Part shown: positions 35,201 to 49,200 of the stretch, piece after piece | Position numbering within the stretch: the first letter of the stretch is position 1 | Layout: the number at the start of each line of letters is the position of its first letter | From: Bugula neritina | Lineage: Eukaryota; Bryozoa; Gymnolaemata; Cheilostomatida; Bugulidae | DNA length: 60,000 bases | NCBI GenBank assembly: GCA_964035545.1 | Contig: OZ037768.1 | Coordinates: 6,627,241 to 6,687,240 of the forward strand | Direction: 5' to 3' | Notes under the pieces: generated by a model | Seen by the model: only the letters and a program-made list of their open reading frames with translations | Databases searched by the model: none | What the model was told of the DNA's origin: nothing | Translations under genes and position numbers: made by a program

Positions 35201-36546
35201 ACTAGGTTAGTAGTGAAGACAATTTTCTGCAGGTAAAAGTGTAGAAATACCCACCCGAATAAAGAGATTCAAGGAATATAATAAAACAGTTATTCAAGTC
35301 ACGGCTACTACCATAAAATGCCTGATTGAAAAATCAGTCTATAGAACAAAAGTGAAATGTAAATAATTTTCTTCATTTTAGATGTCAACTACACATAGTC
35401 ACTTGTGGTGATGTGATTGTAAAGTTAAAATTATATTATGGTATCTTTTTAGAAAATTTAAAGTTAAAACTATTTACCAAGTTGAAATGAATTTCAACAT
35501 AAAAATGCATAGCCCTTTGCGAGTAGTACAGCCTAACCGAGGTCAGCTGAGTCATGGTTTAAAATTACTAAACCAGAATTTAAATTCAGCTAAAAGTTTA
35601 AATTTACTGCCTAGAAAAAAATTCCTTTCATAAAAATGCTTCTGATGTTGAATTTTGTAATCCAATATAATTTCTAACCATAAAATGCTGATTTTAATAA
35701 TTGAGTACATAAACATTTTTACTTAGCAACATCTTTAGTGAAAACAACATATGTACATAGATAATGCATGCAGACACTTCACCTTTCATCCGGTTTTCTT
35801 TGTTCAAAACTTTTCCAACATTTATCTTCAATAAAACCTCACTCCCTTGTTTAATTTCAAATAGTGTCTGAACCTCTGTAGTGAGAGTTATCTCCCCAAC
35901 TAGAGTCAAAAGTTTTTGTCCTCTTGATATGTATTGTTTCAGCAACTTTTCACCGTGGGTATTGGCCAACAGCACTGAAATGTACAATAGCTTTAGTTAT
36001 GACTAGCAATAGACTGGTGCACATGCAGCAAAAAGCACATTCTCTTAATAAGCCATTTATATGCAATTATGATAAGCATATGTTTTGAATTTTAAAATTA
36101 GATAACAATGAATACATGTGCAACACAATATAGTATGTAACCTAAACTGCATGACATCATTTCTACCGCCTTCCCTTTTTTCATGGTATTGCTGAGGTAT
36201 TCTCACACTGTTATGAGGGTAAAAATATATTAATAGTTACTAGAAAACCTACAGTAAAAGTCATTATTCCTTCTATATTTAGTATTTTGAAACAAAAAAG
36301 CAATATAAATAAAGCATATACAGATAAAGTAGCAGATCACCTGAGAAGTTTTTCCTCCCTGACACAACACTTGCTCTGTGCATAACGGAGTACTATTTAT
36401 TTGATTTACTTTGAATAAGATTTGATATTAAAATATTCTGAATTTAAGCTCTAATAAAATAGCAACAATCCAATTAATTTAATAAGATATACTATAAATA
36501 AAAGTAAGAAAGCACCTGATATGAAGAGAAACTGTAACAGCTTCAT
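23229..36546 (-). CDS. THBS-like: Thrombospondin, TSR-less, with seven EGF-like modules
   Basis: A secreted, calcium-binding, oligomeric matrix glycoprotein of 1153 aa in 23 exons. Minus-strand exons: 36546-36516, 35974-35783, 34281-34082, 33009-32760, 32533-32393, 31353-31081, 30593-30495, 30117-29903, 29671-29531, 28973-28899, 28804-28643, 28189-28085, 27950-27843, 27561-27375, 27133-27015, 26650-26598, 26108-25927, 25551-25373, 25094-24906, 24617-24486, 24398-24301, 23747-23608 and 23419-23229. All phases agree. Order: signal peptide ([18 protein letters not shown]); N-terminal domain to about 165; Ser/Thr-rich linker; coiled coil ending in CPIC (about 224-268), as in trimer/pentamer assembly; seven EGF-like modules; type 3 calcium repeats (DNCP, DxDxDG) about 600-875; the lectin-like C-terminal domain ([14 protein letters not shown] to [13 protein letters not shown]); and a Tyr-rich tail. 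There is no TSR or VWC domain. Group-B vertebrate thrombospondins have four EGF modules. Confidence 0.95.
23280..23395 (-). other. Tyrosine-rich acidic tail of the thrombospondin
   Basis: In the last exon about 15 of 32 residues are Tyr, mixed with Asp, Glu and Gly (for example [20 protein letters not shown]). Acidic neighbours make these plausible tyrosine-sulfation sites. The plus-strand triplets GTA GTA ATA GTA ATA GTC resemble the non-coding arrays in this window. Confidence 0.75.
24645..24704. repeat. 20-bp tandem repeat, 3 copies
   Basis: AGTACACTGTATGATAAACT is repeated three times; the middle copy has two changes. It lies in a thrombospondin intron, 28 bases upstream (minus strand) of the 24617 acceptor. 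Confidence 0.85.
28985..29145. repeat. AT-rich degenerate satellite-like tract
   Basis: Recurrent ATTATATTACATTATA and ACATTATGGTACRTTATATA-like words in a thrombospondin intron, beginning 12 bases from an exon edge. Confidence 0.6.
30898..31086. repeat. 15-bp minisatellite built on a splice-donor sequence, about 12 units
   Basis: CTCACCT recurs every 15 bp (30904, 30919, 30934, 30949, 30964 and on). The last unit overlaps the real donor of the thrombospondin exon ending at 31081. On the coding (minus) strand most units read ACAGGTGAG or AAAGGTGAG, a consensus 5' splice site; two units are altered. Confidence 0.88.
31913..32051. mobile_element. Possible 139-bp MITE or foldback element
   Basis: The ends are imperfect 24-bp inverted repeats: GGGCGCTTTCGGATTCCCTA on the left, GGGTGTTACGGGTACCCCTA read inward from the right, both followed by CGCG. 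The interior has further foldback (GCTCATTGATGA / CTCGATGAGC). No target duplication was found. It is CpG-rich against an AT-rich intron. Confidence 0.45.
33911..33982 (-). repeat. tRNA-derived SINE head
   Basis: Minus strand: GCCCCTGTGGTGTAATGATT... with GGTTCGAATTCC as B box. It shares the A-box layout and the GGAGGTCTCTGGTTCGAAT stretch with the element at 11481. The T loop is one base off canonical and the acceptor stem is imperfect, so it is a pseudogene or SINE. It sits in a thrombospondin intron. Confidence 0.65.
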
Positions 36547-37635
36547 AGTCAAGACTATGTGATTAACTTCAATCTAGTCTCATATGACTGCTGAAGTTAG
36601 TAGTAGAGGCAGCAGTTGAGACAGCAGCGGCAGCAGTGTGATCAGTAGGAGCAGAAGCTCTATAACAAAGCTCCAACAGAGATGTAATAACAAGGTTTCA
36701 ATTAGGATGAGCTTAAAAAGTAGCACATTACATACAGTGAAAGTCTATTACCGCCTGGACTGTGACACCTTATAAAGATTAAAATAACACTGACAGCAAT
36801 ATTTTGGGCATTGATTGTAGCAGGGCTTATATTTCACAGCTGAAGTATGGGTAATTATATATCATTAGCTTTACATTAAATGTTGACCAGTTTTATGAAA
36901 TAACTTGATGAGTATTAAATTCTGATAATGTGCATTCGAACACAATATCAAAGGACTACAACACCTCTGCCTGGGGACATAATAAAAATACAACTCAATA
37001 AAAACAAATTTTTTAAAACTAGATAAATTTCAGCTTATAATTTCACAGCAGGAGATGCTATTATATTGTAATTTGACATGTGAATGAGCCATGAGTTATG
37101 TTTTACATAGAAAGGGTTACTGTCAACTAAAAGAAACAAAAATATAAACCTATGCCAAATAATATAACTTGCTGGTGTTTTAATGCACCTGGTACCAAGA
37201 ATTACTTTAGAATATACCATGGAGTTGAATTCTGGACTAAAACTGGGATTCACTGCAAGATCCACCAGACACTATTTCTCACCTCGACAGTCTACTCTAG
37301 TCATTAAGATCTAACACCAAATGTAAAGTTATGCCGTTACATAGGGGACAGATGTGTTGTTAATTTAGTAGTTTGTCAAAAGAGCTCTTCGCTCATAAAA
37401 AAAACTGCAAATAATCTATTTTATAACTACAGTATATTTTATGTTTTTGATTGAACATTGGAGTTCTCAGTATCTCGACATCACACTGCGAAGCTGTGAC
37501 CTTGAAAGAACTTAACTACAAGTAGCAGCTTTTAAAATCATATTCTCACCTATCTCTGCTTTGTCCTGTTAGGGTAGCTGGGCTTTTAAAATCATATACT
37601 GCATAGAAAAAGACTAGAAAGTGAGATAACAACAT
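36547..37635. other. Intergenic, thrombospondin promoter side and convertase 3' side
   Basis: Both genes are on the minus strand. CTG/CAG-rich sequence at 36600-36665 is near the thrombospondin start and may be 5' UTR. No convincing coding exon was found. Confidence 0.5.
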
Positions 37636-37641
37636 TTTATT
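37636..37641 (-). promoter_or_regulatory. Polyadenylation signal of the convertase
   Basis: AATAAA on the minus strand, 77 bases past the stop codon at 37718. Confidence 0.65.
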
Positions 37642-37717
37642 AAAATATAGAGAAAACACGACAACTGGCAAGTATTTCAACCTAAGTATTGCATGTGATT
37701 ACGGTTACCACTGATGA

Positions 37718-40700
37718 TTATTTTCCGTTGAACAGCTTGGCTATTCCATCGATCCAACTTACAGGACCACCTGATCCTGCAGCATCAGGCTACAATAAAT
37801 AAACAACAAATACTATAATAAAGCATAAAAAAGACATTAAATCAAATGGCAACTTGGAAGTAGAAATTGACATTACAACTATACAAGGTAGCCAGACTGA
37901 ATCAGTATGCACATTATATAGAGCAAGGCATGAGTAAATGATGCTCATCACTGAACTACTAGTTAGTGTTGTCTATATAATCTTTCAGATATAGCAGCTC
38001 ACATTTTGACATTTAACCTGCTTTTATATAATCTGATACCTTTATACATTATTTCAAAATAGCAGCATCATAAGCTTCAACAACCATAAAGAGAGTTGCC
38101 CTCTCTTGTAACATGCCAGTATATTGATACTCAGCAATAGTAAACATAACAAATAAAAAAGTGAACGTATGCTGATACTACTCAATGTTAAGGTTATGTT
38201 GGTAGGATTATTTTTGGTAAGATTAATAAACTACTTTAGACATGGTTCAACAGTTCCTGAGAAAATGTATTTACCTATATGTACTTTACTAAAACTTTTT
38301 TTAGTTTGTCTAGCATATTTTTATTATATAAATAAAATAGTGCTAAGCTGTGGATACAGTCATATGGTATAACACATTTCAGACTATGCTCAACATGACA
38401 GAATTTTTCATGATAATTTCAAGTCAATTACTTACATATTTTTTCTTGACTACATTTTGCAGTTGATAGTTATAGTAACGTCTATGGTGTGCAGCTTTTT
38501 TAGCTATGGGTGGCATATCATGCGTCCCAAACAATCTTAAGGTGACCTTCTGAACTTCGCCTTTGTGATCATCATCAGCTTTACTTTGCTGAAACACCAG
38601 AATAGTTTTGTTTTATAAAAGCAGGCGATGTGAAACCAAAGGCTTTACTACAAGTTTGAAATCAATTTCAAAAACAGTTATAACTTCAAAGCAGTTTAAG
38701 TATATCTCGCTACAAAAGAACTAAATATTAATTTTTAATGGATGCTGTCCAAAAATATAGCTCATAACTTTTATATATGGTGGAAATTAGGCTGTCAGAA
38801 TAATATATATGGAGGTGCTACAGACTTGGCGGTGAAAGATTTCTCTACTTCTCTGGTACAGGTTGGCATGTTCTCACACATGACTTGTTGATAATAATAC
38901 TTGCGTTTTTATTTTAGTGTAAAATACTTATGAAAATACTTATAAAAAATCAAAATTTACTTGATGATTTGATTAAGGCTGCAGATAACTAATACCGACT
39001 TCACAAAATACAATAGAGAATTTACAATAATTAGATGAAAACCCATCCACCAGCTTTGTACCACTTGTAAAATATTCCAAATAGCAAAAAAATAATACAT
39101 AAATAATCCTCCTGAAAGCTACTGCATTCATCACATATTTCTTAATTTTTTGTCTGTAGATAATATGAACCTACTTGCCCCTTGGAGTTTGGTGCAGGGG
39201 CTAAATCATAACCAAGTCATCTATAATTTATTTGAAAGATTTAAACTGCCACTAACTTTGAGTTGAAAAGGTTGTGCAACTTAAGAGTTTAATAATAATG
39301 CTTGGCATTCATCATATTATTTTATTTTAATAATTATGATTTGAAATATGGGTATTAATTGCAAAACAAAGTTTGTGATGTTGCATCACAGTAGAAAGAT
39401 GTGATTAGATAATTGCAAAGCTGATAAGAATAATCATAACTAAAGTTTATATAAATTATATCTACACATTAAATTATATTATAAAGATTACAATAATTAT
39501 CACTAAGCGAAACTAATAACGTATAAGATAATATTTGCCAATGCTGTTGCCAAAGGAGACCGGACTAAATCAATCATGTGTACATAATACTGATTAATTA
39601 TTAGATGATAAAATTATATGAATTTATGTAATCGTCTGCTGAACAGTCAAAGGTGCTCAGCTTCAGTCTCCAAAAGTCTATTAAAAACCACGCTGCTGGG
39701 CACATCTGGAACACAGCTTAAAGCCTGCAAGTCCTACTGTCTACCACCATTTAGCTATTTAATTCAATATAAAATATTTGAAAAGCTAAGCATATATATA
39801 CGAAGTGCTGAAAAATTGAGATATAAAACTAGAAGTACATTTCTTGTGTGTCCCTTATGAATAAACGCTGATGATATGCAAGCGGCTAATACTACAAGAA
39901 GCACTAAACATCTCCAGTTATTATGTAAGCTGTCAATGAATCAAATTAATGGAAAAATCTGACATCTTGCATTACACATTCAGAATATAATTTACTGAAG
40001 AGTTCGTTTTTGTCTTTGTTAAAATGAGATAAAATTAAATTAAGGATTAATAAAGACTACTGTCACCTTTATAATTTATTTAGTGTAAAATGAATAAAGA
40101 CGAGTTCAAATAGACTAGCTAAATATGATAACTAACCAATATTTTACATAATTCAGACTACATTATACATGTATATGAAACTACGCAAACAACACTGAAT
40201 TGGAAGTAAATTTAATATTAAAAAATCACAACCTGAGGTTGTCACATACCACCACCTACGGACAGCAATGTCTGTTAATCATTATGATTGAGCAACAATG
40301 TTTATGCCAACACAAAAACCAAATATTGTGTCATGCAAACTGTGCATGCACCGAATTCAGTATGATGACATAATTTGGTCAATTACTGATTTGCAGTACA
40401 GAAAAACATCATGTACTCATAACTACTACATAACCCTAGACGTTTAGCTAAAGTTATATTGGTTTTATTATTTAATCATCAATGAAACCGCTGACTTATT
40501 TCAGAAACTCAAGTATACTTATTTGTTACAGTAGAAATCTTACATCATCCCAGACTTTGAGCACCCAGTCGCCATGTGGATTTTCTCCCCAAGTTTGAAC
40601 AGACATGAAAGGCCAAGCCTGGTAGCCAATGGAATCAAAGTCGTTCTCCCGAGGTCTCATCATGGATACCTGAGTACCTGGATGTATATTCAATATACCT

Positions 40701-43700
40701 TCACTGATAATAGTATACGTAACTAATAAAGAACCAGCTCTCTTGTCCTCATGCTCTACTCAATATTCATTAGTAAAAGTATTATTCTTTCATGTAATTG
40801 AATATCTAGGAGTTGTAACCTCTTTTGTTTATTTAACGCCATGGCAGTAATCTGTTTGTTAGCTAATAATATTGTAATAATGTGAAAGTGTTGATAAATA
40901 ATAGTTTTTGTAAAAAATAATTTTGTTGAAGTCACATCATTTTATATAACTTCAAGTGAATTTAGTCATAGTTAGAACTACTTTAGCAACTTGTAAAGAT
41001 TTAGATGGACTCACTTGAGCTAGAGGCTCTGGTAATGCAAAAGAAAAATCACACCAGCCTAATGACAAAACTTCAAGAGCTATAAAATAATTATGTCACA
41101 AATTCTTGCATTTGAAATATATGAATATTTAAAAACGATTATAAAAAGAAAAAATGTCAGCATACACAGTTGGTGAGCAAAACATTTGGATTAAAATGCA
41201 TAAAATATTTTACATGTCTACAGCCATGCATATACCATCACAACAACATGTGCTTATTTACATATATATATATATACACATGTTTGGTGTAACATTCTTG
41301 TCTACTTGTATCAGCTGATAAGTAAAAAGCTGCTCAGTAACACAAATTATAAAACACAAAACTTATATTTTTTATGTTATTTAAATTAAGACGAGACAAA
41401 CGGAAAACACTAATTAATTTAAATACCAAAAAACAAATATTTCAGCACATTTTTAAGCCCTAGATTTGTAAGCATTTCAGATATTTTATTTAGTAGTGTA
41501 GATGACATAATTTATTGATTAGATATTACAAGTTGTAAGTGAAAAAATCCACCATTTAAATTATAAACTCAAAAACAACAAAAGTCCTTAATATAATTGA
41601 TCTAAAAATTTTGAATGTAGTAGAACTAAAATGATGCCAGAATAATACCAACAAGTGAAATTGCCTCAATAACATACTAATGAATTTTAGCAATTGAGAC
41701 AAAATGTTGTAAAAGAAGAATAAAGAATTTGCTTGTATTTAAGAAAAAGAAAGACTCGTCACTGAGAATTAAATAGGATGTAGAATATAATTAGAATACA
41801 ATGTATAAACTCATTTCAAGAGAAGACAACACCCCTGCATTGTTTAAAAATAATTACATAATGCAATAAGTAAAATTTATACAGTATAAATGTAAGTTCA
41901 ACGTCATGACCTCAGATAACTGACCTTGAGCAGAGGTAAGATCCACGCTAAGGTCACCGCGTTTAGAATAAGTAGCTGTCATCACCAGCTCCACATGCTC
42001 TAGATAATTGATGTCACAATCAGACTGGTCAACCCGAATGTGAATATTCACTTGTTGTTGTCGTGATATCACGCTAAAACACGCCACATTACATATCATA
42101 GGGAGTGTCACACCAGAACATGTGCAGTATAATCCTCTGTATCTGCAGGAAAAGATTATTCATTGTTTAGCATAATGTAATTCATACTACTTCTGGTGGT
42201 TTGATAACATTCCCTACCCATTCAATTACAAACCCCAAACTGAACTTAAGCACCTAAATGAATCAGAATATTTATTAACATGACCTAGGTTATTAAATGT
42301 GGTATTAGGACCATTAAAAACATAAATTAATATACAGTCTAACAACATTATATAACCATGAACTGTAAGACTGTTCAACATATGATGTTCATGTACTTGC
42401 ACTCTTTTCAACTTGTGAATCTTGAAACCTTCAGTTTCCAAACATTTCTTTGTGTTTTATAATTTATGAAAAAACAATAACTTGTCAAACGCCAGATAGC
42501 CCATTAGTCATTCTCCATGCCAATGCTGTGAAAACTATGGGATAATAAATGCCAATAAAATCTATTACAATGTCTTCTCCTTTAATATAGCTATTAGGTA
42601 GGTAAATTTCATACCATTATTAATTATTTCTCAGCTTATAATCAGTTGAATAGAACCAACTAGAACTATAATAAATGAAGCTGAAATTTTATAGAAATGG
42701 TAATGAACATAAACTCTACTTGTATCAATTATCACAAAATCAGTTAAAAGCTCTGCCATGCCTGTAATTTGTTGCTGCCGCTGAGCTTAAAAGGTAACAT
42801 CAATTTACAAATTCACATTATACAAAGTACGTGAACAGAAATGACCAAACATCACTAACAGTTAAATGTCAGTCAAAGTTAAATTAAAGGGTAACTCCAG
42901 AAAATACAAGCCAAAGTGCTCTTAATAACATATGGTTATAAAATGATACACAAACACACTTAAAATTACATATGCTGTACAAGAAATCTATAATTATAAC
43001 AACAAAGCCAATTAATGAAATAAGAAAATGCTACTAACAGAGGAAGCTTTCATCTAATTAAAACACCGAATAGAGTGTGAAGAAAACATACAACCAGCAA
43101 GTTTGCACATTATGAGGTTTCAAAAATCAAAATATTTATATTTCAGAGTCAAGTTGAGCCAGTACTAGGGATATACTATGTATCGTTGAAAATTCAATCG
43201 ATTTCTATTATTTCATAAAATTTTAACATCATACTGATATCATAAAAATGCCACTTCAAATATTGTAATACACTTGTAATATACTTGTAATATACTTGTA
43301 ATATTTTATGTGTAACAAGTTCTTTAACTAGGAATAAAAAAATTAATTGCAAACTGTAAATAACTGAAACCACCATATGTGAGATTTCATTTTATAAATA
43401 CTCATATAATAAATTAGGTCTTTTTATAGCATGTTTTGCACTCAAATCAAAGTTAATCGGAGCTAGATCACCTTACCGTCAACTAACCTGGGCAAATCCT
43501 GTGTCACTTCAATTTCACATTTCAAACGAGTTCCAACATTCTTCCAAGTTTCAGCTGCCTCCACCATATCGATGGCATTAAGTAGACCAAATCCGAACCT
43601 GCAAAAAATAATTCAGTTAGTTGTCAGTGAAAAACATAAAAATTGAATTGTGAAAATACTTACCAGGCTATAAAAACAAAACATGGAAGTTCAGTGCTAA

Positions 43701-46231
43701 TTTAATTGCTTGATATGAACTTAATTGCTTTGATGAGAAGATACAACATTTGAGTTAGTGAGAACTCTTTTTAGAAATAGTTCAGCTAATTCTTAAAAAT
43801 ATCATTTTTGAACTTTCTAATACAAAAGAAATATTGTTGCACTTTAAAGGTAATTCATGATTAAAACAGTCTTGAACCAATAATGATTAATATTATTCAT
43901 ATTCAAAATGAACTCAAACTAAAAAGGCCGATTTTAAAATGAATTATAAAATTTTATGTATATCTTTGCTTCAAGTTAAAAAGTCTGTCTTAACAGATAT
44001 TTCTGCCAACAATTTGAATTTTAGTTTAAAAAACATTTGCTATCATTTCAGCTTTCGTCAATTATATTAGGACTGGAAAGGAATATTTTATTTAGATGAA
44101 GTAACATTAGCTATTAGATAGGCAAAGGAGGTGACAATTCCGTTCCAAAATAACTATCTATGGTCAAAATAACAGGTGCATGTAATATATTTAGCTTAAA
44201 TATTTTCATATATCAATAACAGTAATGCGGTTTTAGTTAAAATAGGAACCTGTGGTTGACCTTGAACCCTGCGGCATTAGTCTTCCATCCTGGGTTATTG
44301 TAGAGAGCATACGGAGAAGCTGTCCATGCTATTAGGTGCTGTACATCTCTCCAGCCAAGATATGGACTAACACCAAACACAGAAACAATTTATAAAATAT
44401 GTTATTGAATAAGAAAAAAACTTTTCAATGCATGTCATGAAAAATAAGTAATTAGTTGAAAGGCATGCAAAGGCAAGCAAATTATTACAATGTGGTGACC
44501 ATAGTTTCATAAAAAAATTCACCCAGTGTTTTACCAAACATTAAAAACTTGCATTTGTACAGAAATAATGTTACATTTTTTCAAAGTAGCTTCAATCGAA
44601 CTGTTAATTTAAATCTCTTGCTTTCATATATAACAGGAAACAAAACATGTCTGCATATCAGGTGTATTTACTTTTATTTGGTGGATTTCCAGAAGTGGTA
44701 ACCACATGCAACTGTCCTCAGTGCGCTAAATGGATGTTTTCAACAGACCTATAGTTTGATATGCTTCATTTAATTAGTATTTGGATTTATGAAATAAAAT
44801 CACAATCTCCGTGGAGCCCAAATCAAGTACCCAACCATTAACCATGCCAGCATATCCTAGACCAGCAGTAGTTGCATCCGCCATTATTACTCCCATTAAT
44901 GCAACTTTTTATTATGTTGTTCAGTTTATTAAGTTTAATGGTCTAAGTGACCAAAATAATTGTACCATACATACATTAACATGATATTTCTTTGCAGCTT
45001 AACTAGCGCATTGTCACCCTCGAGGCTATAAAACATCCATCTAGTTTTTTATTGCGACATACATGATAATGACTTAAAGAGAGGGAGAAAGAGACAAAGG
45101 AGTCTTAATACATGGCCACCTCCCAGAACCAGATGGTGGGTAATGAGAACTTGCCAAAGGCTGTCATGTCATGATAACCTAGATGAGTGAGTTATCATGA
45201 CAAATATGGTAATGTCAGGGAGCTCAAGAGCTAAAGAGCTTAACGTTATTACTACATTATCTTAACACTGCTGGGTGTGAAATAATATACAGCATAGCAT
45301 GAAATCAATAATTACAATAATCCAATAGTTTAAAAGAAATGTATTCGAGAAAGTGGATGGGTGAATAAGTGCTAATGTCAGAAGGCAAGGATTGCCAGTT
45401 GCCACAATTCTTGATGGTCTATTTATTATCTATCAGAATAAAACCATTAAAATTCATAACTATAATTAACAATTAAGTTATGGCAGGGATTTTGTTTTAT
45501 ACATTATTTTATCAAAGAAGAGACAATGGATGTGGATATACACCAGCTGCAGGATGACTAAAGCAGATATGTATAACGATCAGGTGCATCGTACAGCTAC
45601 TCACTAATGCTTTTACACACCAGCCAATTCAACTAATATTAATTTCTAACAGTGCATAAATTGTCAACCTAAGTATACACACATTTAATGGTAAAATTTA
45701 GGAAAAAATTGTATAAAATAAGAAGCAGATCAACGCTGTCCAATATCTATTTCTAGCTTGATTTATCAGCAATGCCGACATTGTTCTGGTTTGATAACGA
45801 CGATTGTTTATGTCAAAAATTAATGATACTCTTTTGGCAAAGTATTGAGACAATTGTACAAGGTTGGAATATTGGCAGCTAACAGCACTGCGTTACCACT
45901 TCATCATTGCTAGTCAATGGGTTACATAATTAGTTTAGCAATTACAAATTAATTATTCGAATCAAGTAGCTATTATTATATATAACATTATCAGAAAAAA
46001 TCACAGCCTGAATAAATATATTCATCAATGACAAGTTCAACTTTAATAGAAAATGTCAATCTACAAAGTTGTTTTAATTGTATTATGTAGCTGCATGCTA
46101 TATTATGTTGATATTGGAGTTTGAACCTTTACAGCACTTACTCTTGTGAAAAGAGTCCTTATCCACTACACTTCTAGGTCAAACCAATAACACCGGGATG
46201 TTATTTCTAATTTCAACATATATATATTTAT

Positions 46232-46271
<40 letters not shown>

Positions 46272-49200
46272 TATATATATATACTATATTAATATGCATT
46301 TATGCATATATTAATATAGCGTTATAACTTTTAATAAATACCTAGTAAGTTAATTGAAATATGACAGACTTGGCTAATGCTAGAATAACTGGAAGTATTT
46401 ATACAGGTACATTACTGTTAATATTTAATTGTAGGACCAACTGCTATTACTTAGTAAGTGCCTCTGGGTGTCAAAATTCACCAGGCTGGGAACTGATGTG
46501 AAGGTGTGAAGACACTTCACTGGGAATTTAGACAGTAGTAGGAGACATGGCGCCTCTAGCCGAATACTTATTAATAGTAGTCAGATTATATTATACTCGG
46601 GTATAAAAATATATAAAGTGTCAACGAAATGCCATCACACTCACTAGTAAGTTGTCATATCTTAAAGGAATGGATTAAAATTTATCATTTTTTTATTAAA
46701 CAACAATGTTGTCATGCAGACAGTGCACTAGACAATGCTTGTCATATTTTAAAGCACTTGTCATGCAGATTGAATAATGTAGGCCAGTTACCATGGCCAT
46801 CATACAAGAACCTGTCAAGTATTACACCAGTCTTTCCAAAAAACTTTTCTAACCAATCCCACGCTGTTATAAAGTTTGATAATGATGACAAGTATAAAAC
46901 TAAAAGCATGGTTTACATTCATTAATTATGAAATAATTTTTGGTACAGACTAAAAACTTTCTCACAATACAACTAAACGTGACAATAATTATACAAGTTT
47001 ACATCCAATACATGCATACTGCATAGTCAATGAAGGCAGGCACCACCCACCCTTACTAAGTCAAGTTGTCTCAACACATTACAGAATGTCTTAACACTGC
47101 CACACCCCCCTAGAATGCCATAATCCTTACCAATTCTCATAAAATGATTTTTTATCAGTTATTGATAAAATGTGAAAGTGGGTTCTTTCTAAGTGTAATT
47201 ATAGCATTATTCTAAAATTTTATGACGGTCTTCAAGCAAACAAAGAGAGAGTGTTGTTGACTGAAAAAGAGTTGGCAACGCTTTAACAGGCATTGAGACT
47301 ACTTTGAAGAAAATTCCCCTGTAAATGAAAATTTACTTTTTTTTAAATAGTCAACTTGAAGATGAATGCAAACTAACTTTTCGGTACCAGATTGGTAAAC
47401 CTTATTTTATGTCCAAAAATATGCAGCATTATTCAGTCCACCAACTACACAGCTTATTAGTGGTGTGTGTTTCCTTAGCAACCAACTGGCAAGAGTGTAA
47501 GCATGTTAATTAAATATTGATATAAACACAAATAGAAAATATTAATTTAGGCTATTACCAGCATAAACAAAAATAACATAAGTGACATGGTATTGTCAAC
47601 AATTAGTTATATTACTACGTAATTAGTTATATTACTACGTAGTTATTATTTAGCATAAATAAAAACAGCTGAATTTATTACTTAATCATAATGTGAGTCC
47701 AACCTACTTGGCTTCAAGAACCAACGCAATCACTCCGGCTGCTTGGGGCGCAGCAGCTGACGTCCCCGTAAAGTACTGGGTGCACCCATTATGCAGATCA
47801 GCACTCACCTGAAATTATGGCCAGTTTATAGTAAGCATGCTTTAGCTCATGCTTTAAATGCAATATGCACATTCTAAACCCACTCGACAGCAATGAGTGA
47901 AAATTGCTGCCTCGTCACCATGGCAATATTATGCTTACAACAAATTTGTTAAAGCTTCAAATACGAATATTTTCAATATACTCAGTTAAACAAAAATCTT
48001 GCAACAATTAAAAGAATATCAATATAAATATAGGAGTTGTGCTGATTATGTGACACACCATTTAGTATAGATGTATGACCTGCCAATGTCAATATTAGAC
48101 ACTTACTATTTGCCCTTCTGAGAAGCCGCCACTAGAAAATGTTGTAGCCATGGTACTCGGGCAATACTCCACATAATACGGGCTCACCATCATGGTCGAT
48201 GTAGCACTTATAGAAATGCTGTAGGGACTCGACACATAGCCATCACACTCACAATTGTCGCCTCTAGTTCCGCCGTTGCCTGACGCCCAAACATAGATCA
48301 TACCCCGGCCATGACGTCCCTTGTTAAAAATATCATCATATAAATACATGATGTATATATTGTAGGCTGCGCTTATGTTTTCAGCTAGAAGTAAATACCA
48401 TCAAGAATATGATAAATCATACACATGTATACACACAACATGCATAAAACACAGTTACTATAAATAAAACACATTATGCAAAAGAAATAAATGCTATTTC
48501 AATGTTAGGCTCAATAAAAATAATAAGTTTAATTCAAGATGAGTAGCTATATATACTCGAATGACTTAGCGCCTAAATTCATCACCCAACATTCATTATA
48601 CATTTCCTTTATACAGCAGCCGATATAAATTAATTATATGTAATTCAAATTTGTAATTGCTACTAAAACCTCTTGAAGTAAATAAACATGCTACAACAGT
48701 ACAAAATATTCTTGCATCACTGAAAATGTTGCAACTATCTATGCTTTAAAATGATGTGGAAGATTTCGTAATTATGTAAAGCAGCCTGGAAATAAATTAG
48801 TAATACTTGAAGACATCAAACTGCATTGACTTCCAAATAAAATTAAAATCGCAAGAAAAGAAACTAAGTGTGACATCACCTTTTTGTTTGAATAATCTTC
48901 TTTAGTTAAATGAAATGGTAGATTTAAAAAATTAAAACATTTAAAATCCGCCACAAAATTTGCATATGGGCAGAAATAAGAGCTTAACTAAACTCTTACT
49001 CACACACAAAGACTATTGTTCTCACCTTAGCAATGCCTTTCTCAAACGCCTTTGCTCCAAGAGGGCTCGGGCCATCAACCATCATACCATTGTCTGTTGG
49101 ACCCCATGACGCGGACATGATGTCAATATTTTCCACATTGAATGAAATAGCTCTCGACTCCACAAGATCCGTGACTGCACCATCCAGCACTCGGACACCG

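Noticed and set aside
46629-46925. 98-codon open frame in a convertase intron
   Set aside because: No recognised domain, no splice support, composition like flanking intron.
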